Assembly: GCA_019347775.1 (NCBI GenBank)
Contig: JAHWKP010000071.1
Location: 1-8,300, forward strand
Direction of reading: 5' to 3'
Origin: Actinomycetota bacterium
GTDB taxonomy: Bacteria > Actinomycetota > Acidimicrobiia > Acidimicrobiales > JAHWKP01
DNA: 8,300 nt
Positions 1-8,300 of the stretch are shown one piece after another. The notes under the pieces are model-generated. The model worked only from the letters and a program-made list of their open reading frames with translations, was not told the origin of the DNA and searched no databases. The translations under genes and the position numbers were made by a program. Within the stretch, counting starts at the first letter, position 1, and the number at the start of each line of letters is the position of its first letter.

Positions 1-268
1 AACGCGGCAGCTCGGGGTCGTCCTCGGCGAGGATGAGCTCGGCCCGCTCGCAGATGAATCGGAGGGCGTCGGCGGCGTGAGCGGTGTACTCGGTCGCCGA
101 CCAGACGTGTTCGCTAGGGCGACGCGTCGCCAGCCCGTCGCCGGCGTGAGCAAGCGGCGTGAGCGCCGCGGTGTACCTACTGGGAAGCGCCAGCAGCGCT
201 GCGATTGTGTCCGTCGGTTGGAGAGTTGACCGGTCGATACCACACTCGGGGCAGGCGCCTGTCGTCAC
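1..268 (-). CDS. DinB-like / mycothiol-dependent enzyme-like protein, N-terminal part (cut by left edge)
   Basis: The minus strand has an open frame with no stop from 322 down to base 2. From the GTG at 268 it begins VTTGACPECGID, with a CxxC pair at residues 6 and 9. It continues through an Ala/Leu-rich helix (about 22-33) to SEHVWSATEYTAHAADALRF (52-71), then an acidic segment ending EDDPELPR at the edge. The W-S-x-x-E-Y-x-x-H pattern followed by a helix and an acidic patch is typical of actinobacterial DinB-fold proteins, a four-helix bundle related to mycothiol-dependent isomerases. H64 is a candidate metal ligand. Many relatives begin only a few residues before the CxxC, so I prefer GTG 268; an in-frame ATG at 322 would add 18 residues but almost abut the divergent gene at 335. 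Neither start has a clear ribosome site. The substrate is unknown, and the C-terminal half with the other metal ligands is missing. Confidence 0.72.
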   Translation of the reverse strand, partial: MTTGACPECGIDRSTLQPTDTIAALLALPSRYTAALTPLAHAGDGLATRRPSEHVWSATEYTAHAADALRFICERAELILAEDDPELPR

Positions 269-322
269 CGATCCACGCTGCCACAGGAGATTCGCGCCGA
301 GCGCCACTTTCCGGGATCCCAT

Positions 323-328
323 TAGGGT
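323..328 (+). promoter_or_regulatory. Possible -10 hexamer (TAGGGT) for a leaderless transcript, or weak SD
   Basis: TAGGGT fits the actinobacterial TAnnnT pattern and lies 12 to 7 bases before the ATG at 335, the spacing expected if transcription starts at the A of that ATG. No convincing -35 box is seen 17 bases further up. The AGGG inside it also sits 7 bases before the ATG and could act as a weak Shine-Dalgarno instead. Its first three bases are an in-frame TAG, which closes the frame upstream of 335. Confidence 0.35.
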
Positions 329-334
329 CCGGCC

Positions 335-3685
<3,351 letters not shown>

Positions 3686-3690
3686 GTGAC

Positions 3691-4404
3691 GTGACCTTGG
3701 TGGCGGGGCTGGCGGCCGCGGCCGCCGCCTTCGTGTCTTTCGTGGTGTCAGCATCGGCCGGGCTCGGCGGATCGCTCGTCCTGGTTCCCGCGCTTTCTCT
3801 GCTGCTCGGCGCCAAGGAGGGTGTGGCCCTCGCCGCGCTGCTGTTAGGCGCGAACAATGTGTTCAAAGTCGTCGCCTATCGCCAGACGCTGCCGGTCCGG
3901 CTCTCCTTGGGGATCGTCGCGGCGACGGTCGTCGGTGCCTTCTTGGGGGCACGTCTCCTGATCGCTGCGCCGGAACGGGTTGTCGGCATCGCCGTCGTCG
4001 TGGCCATGGGGGCGACGTTCCTGTTCGAGCGCCGCCGGCTGAGGCGCACACTGCAGGCATCGGCCCCGGCCCTAGCGCTCGGCTCCGGCCTCACGTCGGG
4101 GTTCTCGGGCACGTCGGGACCGCTCAAGGGAGTGGCCGTCCGAGGACTCGGTCTGGACCGTATGCACCTCGTGGGCGCGGCCTCCATGGTCTCGTTCGCC
4201 GGTGACGCCACCAAGACCGCGGTGTTCGCCCAGGCCAGCCTTCTGGGAAGCGGCGCCGTCGCCTTTGCCGCCGCGGCAGTCCCGTTGATGGTGCTGGGAA
4301 CCTGGACTGGTCGGCAGATCAACCAGCGACTCGGTGAACGTGCCTTCGCCGGGCTTTTCTGGGGCGTGATGGCCGGGTATTCGGTCCGGCTCCTTCTGGC
4401 CTGA
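3691..4404 (+). CDS. TauE/SafE (TSUP) family membrane transporter
   Basis: This is a 237-residue, very hydrophobic protein with about eight membrane segments (roughly 3-22, 28-55, 70-92, 96-112, 124-150, 160-180, 185-205 and 217-236), matching the usual 240-260 residues of TSUP carriers. The family's internal duplication is visible: SASAGLGGS (20-28) in the first half corresponds to SGFSGTSGPLKG (136-147) in the second, each being the Gly-rich loop after the first helix of a half. A basic loop (FERRRLRR, 112-119) links the halves and is probably cytoplasmic. Known members export or import sulfite, sulfoacetate or other small organosulfur anions; the substrate here cannot be read from sequence. 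The GTG start lies 5 bases after the preceding stop, implying cotranscription with the sortilin-like gene. No strong ribosome site is visible. A large palindrome begins 9 bases after its stop. Confidence 0.85.
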   Translation: MTLVAGLAAAAAAFVSFVVSASAGLGGSLVLVPALSLLLGAKEGVALAALLLGANNVFKVVAYRQTLPVRLSLGIVAATVVGAFLGARLLIAAPERVVGIAVVVAMGATFLFERRRLRRTLQASAPALALGSGLTSGFSGTSGPLKGVAVRGLGLDRMHLVGAASMVSFAGDATKTAVFAQASLLGSGAVAFAAAAVPLMVLGTWTGRQINQRLGERAFAGLFWGVMAGYSVRLLLA

Positions 4405-4413
4405 TGACCCATC

Positions 4414-4469
4414 CCACAACTTCGGTGGCTGAGTGGCGCTGAGCGCCACTCAGAGCCCGAAGTTGGTGG
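4414..4469. repeat. 56-base palindrome, copy 1 (REP-like, two-tier hairpin)
   Basis: The inner stem CTGAGTGGCGC (4429-4439) pairs perfectly over 11 bp with GCGCCACTCAG (4443-4453) around a TGA loop. After a 3x3 internal loop, CAACTTCGG (4417-4425) pairs over 9 bp with CCGAAGTTG (4457-4465), and CCA (4414-4416) pairs with TGG (4467-4469) past a one-base bulge. About 23 bp are paired in all. It lies between the transporter stop and the dehydratase start. There is no T-run on either side, so a classical intrinsic terminator is not supported, although the hairpin could still attenuate transcription or protect mRNA ends. A diverged relative lies at 5418-5468. Confidence 0.85.
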
Positions 4470-4471
4470 AA

Positions 4472-5485
4472 GTGACGTTCGGCGACGTCGAGGAAGCGAT
4501 AGGCAGACTCGAAGGCGTCGCCCACCGCACGCCGGTGCTGACTTCTCGGACTCTCGACGGACTCGTCGGCGGCATCGTGCTGCTCAAGGCCGAGAACCTT
4601 CAGCGGGGCGGCGCCTTCAAGTTCCGCGGCGCGTACAACAAGATCAACTCGCTCCCGGCCGATCAACGTGCCCGTGGCGTCGTCGCCTACTCGTCCGGCA
4701 ACCACGCTCAGGCCGTCGCCCTGGCGGCCCGGCTCCACGAGGTTCCTGCCGTGATCGTGATGCCGACCGACGCGCCAGCGTCGAAAGTCGAGGCGACGCG
4801 CGGATACGGGGCCGAGGTCGTGACCTACGACCGCTACACCGAAGACCGCGTCGCGGTGGGCGAGCGGCTTGCGGGTGAACGGGGCGGGACGTTGGTTCCC
4901 CCGTACGACGACCCCAAGATCATCGCCGGGCAAGGCACGGTGGGCGTCGAGTTGATCGAAGACGCGGGCCCGCTCGACCTTCTGGTTGCGCCGGTCGGCG
5001 GAGGCGGGCTGATCTCCGGGTGCTCGACCGCGGCGGCGGCGCTCAGTCCCCGTGCCCGGATCGTCGGAGTAGAGCCCGAGGCCGGTGACGACACCCGGCG
5101 CTCACTGGAGGCGGGCCATCGGGTCGGCATCGAGGTGCCCCGCACCATCGCAGACGGTTTGCAGGGCGACATTCCCGGGCGGCTCACCTTTCCCATCGTG
5201 CAGCGCCTGGTCGAGCGGATCGTCACCGTGACCGACGCCCAGATCGTTGACGCCATGGTTTTTCTGCATGAGCGCCTGAAGGTCGTGGTCGAGCCCAGCG
5301 GCGCCGCCGGGGTCGCCGCCTTGTTGAGCGGAGCGCTCAAGTGTGAGCCGCAAAGCCGGATCGGCGTGATCCTGTCCGGCGGCAACGTCGGCGCGAACCG
5401 TTTCGCGGAATTGATAGCCAACTCGGGGCGCACGGTGGCGCTGAGCGCGCCTCAGACCCCGAAGGTGGGGAAGGTCACAAGGTAG
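4472..5485 (+). CDS. PLP-dependent threonine/serine dehydratase (ammonia-lyase), no ACT domain
   Basis: This is a fold-type II PLP enzyme that probably deaminates threonine to 2-oxobutanoate, or serine to pyruvate. Numbering from GTG 4472: the PLP lysine lies in FKFRGAYNK (K50), SSGNHAQ (74-80) is the conserved active-site loop, GGGGL (176-180) holds the PLP phosphate, and EPSGA (274-278) and LSGGNV (301-306) complete the cofactor pocket. There is no C-terminal ACT regulatory domain, so it resembles catabolic TdcB-type or serine racemase-type enzymes rather than allosteric IlvA; specificity among these is not resolvable. The frame is open back to GTG 4433, but those 13 codons lie mostly in the palindrome. 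Relatives begin near VTFGDVEEAIGRL, so 4472 (or GTG 4466) is preferred. The last roughly 20 residues after AELIA are extra and come from the second palindrome. purA follows after 9 bases. Confidence 0.88.
   Translation: MTFGDVEEAIGRLEGVAHRTPVLTSRTLDGLVGGIVLLKAENLQRGGAFKFRGAYNKINSLPADQRARGVVAYSSGNHAQAVALAARLHEVPAVIVMPTDAPASKVEATRGYGAEVVTYDRYTEDRVAVGERLAGERGGTLVPPYDDPKIIAGQGTVGVELIEDAGPLDLLVAPVGGGGLISGCSTAAAALSPRARIVGVEPEAGDDTRRSLEAGHRVGIEVPRTIADGLQGDIPGRLTFPIVQRLVERIVTVTDAQIVDAMVFLHERLKVVVEPSGAAGVAALLSGALKCEPQSRIGVILSGGNVGANRFAELIANSGRTVALSAPQTPKVGKVTR
5418..5468. repeat. Diverged palindrome, copy 2, inside the 3' end of the dehydratase gene
   Basis: Bases from 5435 match those from 4433 in the same orientation at about 36 of 44 positions without gaps, starting with 14 identical bases (GTGGCGCTGAGCGC) and including a shared CCCGAAG. 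The outer arms also survive: TCGGGG (5423-5428) can pair with CCCCGA (5457-5462), and GCGC (5438-5441) with GCGC (5445-5448) around the same TGA loop. The hairpin is weaker than copy 1. Both copies are read in the same phase: ALSATQSPK in the upstream leader and ALSAPQTPK at the protein C-terminus. Confidence 0.7.
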
Positions 5486-5487
5486 GA
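5484..5487 (+). promoter_or_regulatory. Ribosome binding site for purA
   Basis: AGGA lies 7 bases before the GTG at 5495 and overlaps the last two bases of the dehydratase TAG stop. This supports the GTG start and translational coupling of purA to the upstream gene. Confidence 0.55.
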
Positions 5488-5494
5488 TGCGGCA

Positions 5495-6787
5495 GTGCCC
5501 GCAACCGTGGTCGTTGGGACCCAGTGGGGCGACGAAGGAAAGGGCCGCCTCACCGACCTGATCGCCAAAGAGATGGCGATGGTGGTGCGCTACCAGGGCG
5601 GGCACAACGCGGGTCACACGATCGTCATCGGCTCTGACGGCAACGAGGAGCGCTTCGCCCTCCAGCTCATTCCCTCGGGTGTTCTCTACGACCACATCAC
5701 GCCGATGATCGGAAACGGTGTGGTGGTCGATCCGGCCGTGCTGCTCGCCGAGGTCGACACGCTCGAGTCGCGAGGTATCGACACCTCCCGGCTGAAGGTG
5801 AGTGGCAACGCCCACCTCGTCATGCCGTACCACGCCGAGATCGATCGATTGAGTGAGCGGCGGCTGGGCAAGAACAAGCTCGGGACCACGCGCGGGGGGA
5901 TCGGCCCTGCTTATGCCGACAAGGCACTCCGGGTCGGCCTGCGGGTACAGGATCTGCTGGACCCGAAGATCTTCCGGGAGAAGCTCGAAGTCGTGCTGAA
6001 GGAGCGCAACGCGGTTCTCGCCAAGGTCTTCAACCGCTTGCCCATCAATGCATCAGATCTGGCCGACCGTTATCTGGGCGAGTTCGCCCCGCGGCTCGAG
6101 CCGATGGTTGCCGACACCGTCGGCCTCGTACACGAAGCGCTGGAAGCGGGCCAGCACGTGCTGCTCGAAGGTGCCCAGGCCACATTCCTCGACCTGGACC
6201 ACGGGACCTATCCCTTCGTCACATCGTCGAACCCGGTCGCGGGCGGCGCCTGCACGGGCTCGGGTGTGGGGCCACGTCACATCGACCGGGTGGTCGGCAT
6301 CACCAAGGCCTACCTCACCCGGGTCGGCAGTGGGCCGTTCCCGACCGAGCTGACCGACGAGACCGGCCGGGGCTTGGGCGAGCGCGGGCGCGAGTTCGGC
6401 ACCGTCACCGGCCGGCAACGCCGCTGCGGCTGGTTCGACGCGGCGCTCGTGCGCCAGACCTGCCTGATCGGCGGGGTCTCCGGCATCGCGCTGACCAAGC
6501 TCGATGTGCTCGACGCGTTCGAAACGGTGAAGGTGTGCGTGGCCTACGAAGGCCCTGATGGCCGGCGCTATGAGCACATGCCGTACCACCAGTCACTCCT
6601 GCACAACGTGCGGCCTGTCTTCGCCGAGCTACCGGGGTGGCGTACCGATCTGTCGCACCTGACCGAAGGCAATGACCTGCCCGCCCAGGCGCGCGCCTAC
6701 GTCGATTTCCTGGCCGAACAGGCCGGCGTGCCGGTCAACATGGTGTCGGTTGGTCCCCGCCGGGACCAGTTCGTCCACGTCGGCTAG
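5495..6787 (+). CDS. purA: Adenylosuccinate synthase
   Basis: PurA joins IMP and aspartate using GTP to give adenylosuccinate, the first committed step from IMP to AMP, in the cytosol. The 430 residues match the family's usual length. Motifs in order: GDEGKG (12-17, P-loop, catalytic D13); GHNAGHT (36-42, catalytic H41); KNKLGTTRGGIGPAYADK (126-143, IMP phosphate loop); EGAQATFLDLDHGTYPFVTS (225-244); GSGVGP (255-260); GITKAYLTRVGSGPFPTEL (268-286); GTVTGRQRRCGWFD (302-315, aspartate loop); ALTKLDVLD (332-340, guanine recognition); VSVGPRRDQ (417-425). One oddity: the family pattern GTTxRGIGP appears as GTTRGGIGP, with Gly replacing the usually conserved Arg just before GIG. All other landmarks are intact, so the enzyme is likely functional. 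The GTG start directly precedes the expected first strand. Coupled to the dehydratase upstream (9 bases) and purD downstream (2 bases). Confidence 0.97.
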   Translation: MPATVVVGTQWGDEGKGRLTDLIAKEMAMVVRYQGGHNAGHTIVIGSDGNEERFALQLIPSGVLYDHITPMIGNGVVVDPAVLLAEVDTLESRGIDTSRLKVSGNAHLVMPYHAEIDRLSERRLGKNKLGTTRGGIGPAYADKALRVGLRVQDLLDPKIFREKLEVVLKERNAVLAKVFNRLPINASDLADRYLGEFAPRLEPMVADTVGLVHEALEAGQHVLLEGAQATFLDLDHGTYPFVTSSNPVAGGACTGSGVGPRHIDRVVGITKAYLTRVGSGPFPTELTDETGRGLGERGREFGTVTGRQRRCGWFDAALVRQTCLIGGVSGIALTKLDVLDAFETVKVCVAYEGPDGRRYEHMPYHQSLLHNVRPVFAELPGWRTDLSHLTEGNDLPAQARAYVDFLAEQAGVPVNMVSVGPRRDQFVHVG

Positions 6788-6789
6788 CC

Positions 6790-8007
6790 ATGCGCGTCTG
6801 CGTGGTGGGTGGCGGTGCCCGCGAGCACGTTCTCGCCCACGTCCTGGGCCGGACGGCCGAGGTGGTGGCGACGCCCGGCAATCCCGGCATCGCCAACTCG
6901 GTTTCCTCCGCGCCCGAGGATGTCGACGTCGATCTGTATGTCATCGGGCCGGAGGCCCCCCTGGTCGCGGGATTGGCCGACCGCCTGCGCGCCCAAGGTC
7001 GCGTCGTATTCGGTCCCGGCGCGGACGGGGCTCACCTGGAGGGATCGAAGGCGTGGATGAAGGAGTTCGCGTCCCGGCATGGGATTCCGACGGCCGCCCA
7101 TCGCGTTTTCACCGAGCTCGATCTGGCCGTGGCCGCAGTGCAGGACTCGACCGGGCCGTGGGTTATCAAGACCGACGGGCTGGCGGCCGGTAAGGGCGTT
7201 TTCGTGACCGACTCACGTGACGAGGCGGTGTCTGACGTGCGAGCCAAACTGGCGGGAGAGTCCTTCGGCGAAGCCGGCCGCCGGATCGTCATCGAGCAGT
7301 ACCTCGACGGACCCGAGATCAGTGTGCTGGCGATCTGCGACGGGAGCCGCGCCGTTCCGCTCGCCGCCGCCCAGGACTACAAGCGCATCGGTGATGGCGA
7401 CACCGGACCCAACACCGGCGGGATGGGTGCGTACTCACCGGTGCCCTTTGTCGGCAAAGACGTGCTGGACGAAGTCGAGGAGAAGTTCCTGCGGCGGGCG
7501 ATGGCCGGGTTCGCCAGCGAGGGCATCGACTACCGGGGGGTTCTCTACGCCGGCCTTGCCCTCACGTCCGACGGTCCGCGGTTGGTCGAGTTCAACGTGC
7601 GCTTCGGTGATCCCGAGGCCGAGGTCGTGCTGCCCCGACTGGAGACCGACCTTGCCGGGCTGCTCTTACAGGCGGCGAACGGCCGCATCGAGGACGAGCC
7701 CCGCTTCGTAGAGGACGCCGCGGTCATCGTCATCGCCGCGTCCGAGGGTTATCCCGGTCCAACCGAGACCGGCCGGGAGATTCGCGGCATCGAGAGAGCG
7801 GAGTCGGTCGAGGGGGTGACGGTCTTCCATGCCGGAACAGCGGTCTCCCCGGACGGTGAGCTCGTCACCGATGGAGGCCGCGTGCTCGGAGTCACCGGCA
7901 TGGGAACCGACCTGAAACAGGCCCGAGAGCGGGCTTATGAGGGAATGGCACACATCAGCTTCGAGGGGATGCAATATCGGAGGGATATCGCTGGCACCCA
8001 GGCGTAG
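6790..8007 (+). CDS. purD: Phosphoribosylamine--glycine ligase (GAR synthetase)
   Basis: PurD ligates glycine to phosphoribosylamine with ATP to form GAR, the second step of IMP synthesis. It has 405 residues against a usual 420-430. The N-domain opens RVCVVGGGAREH (2-13), with Ala for the common Gly in GGREH, followed by ATPGNPG (27-33), GPEAPLVAG (53-61) and GPGADGAHLEGSKAWMK (75-91). The ATP-grasp domain shows VIKTDGLAAGKGV (125-137), EQYLDGPEISVLA (169-181), AQDYKRIGDGDTGPNTGGMG (194-213) and LVEFNVRFGDPEAE (265-278, metal-binding Glu and Asn). The C-domain ends FEGMQYRRDI (391-400), as is usual. The shortfall lies between PGNPG and GPEAPL, where about 20 residues of the normal Rossmann-like segment are missing; the strand DLYVIGPEAP follows almost at once. 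Only 2 bases separate it from purA and no Shine-Dalgarno is visible, so coupled translation is likely. Confidence 0.96.
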   Translation: MRVCVVGGGAREHVLAHVLGRTAEVVATPGNPGIANSVSSAPEDVDVDLYVIGPEAPLVAGLADRLRAQGRVVFGPGADGAHLEGSKAWMKEFASRHGIPTAAHRVFTELDLAVAAVQDSTGPWVIKTDGLAAGKGVFVTDSRDEAVSDVRAKLAGESFGEAGRRIVIEQYLDGPEISVLAICDGSRAVPLAAAQDYKRIGDGDTGPNTGGMGAYSPVPFVGKDVLDEVEEKFLRRAMAGFASEGIDYRGVLYAGLALTSDGPRLVEFNVRFGDPEAEVVLPRLETDLAGLLLQAANGRIEDEPRFVEDAAVIVIAASEGYPGPTETGREIRGIERAESVEGVTVFHAGTAVSPDGELVTDGGRVLGVTGMGTDLKQARERAYEGMAHISFEGMQYRRDIAGTQA

Positions 8008-8031
8008 GACCCGGGGGCTCGCTCAACGATC

Positions 8032-8036
8032 GGAGG
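8032..8036 (+). promoter_or_regulatory. Shine-Dalgarno GGAGG for purE
   Basis: GGAGG is the strongest ribosome site in the window. It sits 1 base before ATG 8038 and 4 bases before the adjacent in-frame TTG 8041, so spacing slightly favours TTG while codon preference favours ATG. The choice changes the protein by one residue. Confidence 0.6.
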
Positions 8037-8037
8037 A

Positions 8038-8300
8038 ATGTTGAAAGTCGCAGTCCTGATGGGATCGCCGAACGACAAGGACAAGATGGCGGGCGCCGCC
8101 AAGGTGCTCGAGGAGCTCGGGATCGAGGCGGACGTGCGGGTGATGTCCGCCCACCGCAACCCCGAGGCGGTCGGGGAGTTCGTTTCCTCGGCTCGAGACT
8201 CCGGCTACAAAGTGATCATCTGCGGCGCCGGCATGGCGGCCCACCTGGCGGGCGCGGCCGCGGCCCGCACGACCTTGCCGGTGATCGGAGTTCCTCTCTC
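8038..8300 (+). CDS. purE: 5-(carboxyamino)imidazole ribonucleotide mutase, N-terminal part (cut by right edge)
   Basis: PurE converts N5-CAIR to CAIR in de novo IMP synthesis when paired with PurK; other members carboxylate AIR directly. The 87 visible codons cover about half of the usual 160-170 residues. From ATG 8038 the protein starts MLKVAVLMGSPNDKDKM, matching the family's opening strand and GSxSD phosphate loop with N for the second S. VRVMSAHRNPEAV (about 38-50) carries the conserved His-Arg, with N in place of the usual T of AHRTP. CGAGMAAHLAGAAA (62-75) is the catalytic-His loop, and LPVIGVPL lies at the edge. The SAHR and GAGxAAHL forms favour the class I mutase over class II AIR carboxylase, but the rest of the protein and any purK neighbour lie outside the window. 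The 30-base gap after purD has no visible terminator, so it is probably in the same operon. Confidence 0.93.
   Translation, partial: MLKVAVLMGSPNDKDKMAGAAKVLEELGIEADVRVMSAHRNPEAVGEFVSSARDSGYKVIICGAGMAAHLAGAAAARTTLPVIGVPL

Noticed and set aside
284..288. AGGAG as a plus-strand ribosome site
   Set aside because: No start codon lies at useful spacing downstream; the supported ATG is 46 bases away.
299..309. Third, partial copy of the palindrome (AGCGCCACTT)
   Set aside because: Only about 10 bases match the core; the inverted arm and the CCGAAG segment are missing, so chance is likely in GC-rich DNA.
4072..4449. 125-codon minus-strand frame starting MALSATQPPK
   Set aside because: Its N-terminus mirrors the dehydratase leader only because the palindrome reads the same on both strands; the rest is antisense to the transporter.
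4414..4469. Intrinsic terminator for the transporter gene
   Set aside because: The hairpin is strong, but no T-run follows on either strand and a related copy lies inside a coding region, so it is called a repeat.
5435..5485. Frameshift or misassembly at the 3' end of the dehydratase
   Set aside because: The frame is continuous to a normal stop, with a ribosome site for purA overlapping it; the odd tail is better explained by the palindrome.

Overview
The window is about two-thirds G+C, uses GTG starts freely, and has almost no space between genes. The encoded proteins look actinobacterial. A DinB-type protein of the kind common in mycothiol-using actinobacteria and a compact PurD form point towards Acidimicrobiia or a related deep-branching Actinomycetota lineage. 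This placement is inferred from remembered family patterns, not from a marker gene.

Layout. Positions 1-268 (possibly 1-322), minus strand: N-terminal part of a DinB/mycothiol-dependent-enzyme-like protein with a CPEC motif, running off the left edge. Divergent from it, 335-3685 plus strand: an 1116-residue protein with about eleven Asp-boxes (sortilin/BNR beta-propeller family), no signal peptide, an acidic linker and a helical C-terminus. Five bases later, 3691-4404: a TauE/SafE (TSUP) membrane transporter. A 56-base palindrome (4414-4469) separates this block from the metabolic run: a PLP-dependent threonine/serine dehydratase without an ACT domain (best start 4472, end 5485), purA (5495-6787), purD (6790-8007) and the first 87 codons of purE (from 8038, cut by the right edge). 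There are no RNA genes, CRISPR arrays, insertion sequences or integrases, and no gene-free stretch over 300 bases.

How the genes relate. The dehydratase, purA and purD are 9 and 2 bases apart and purE follows after 30, so they are probably cotranscribed. PurD and PurE act in de novo IMP synthesis and PurA takes IMP towards AMP. The dehydratase is metabolically separate (amino acid deamination) but shares the transcript. The sortilin-like gene and the transporter form a second likely transcript with no obvious functional link to purines.

Most notable. Two related palindromes, one at each end of the dehydratase gene, lie about 1 kb apart in direct orientation. The second is read through in frame and supplies the last roughly 20 codons of the protein; the first could supply a false N-terminus if the upstream GTG is annotated. 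This looks like a dispersed palindromic element that invades coding sequence. The rest of the window is ordinary metabolism, and I do not see a new defence or mobile system.
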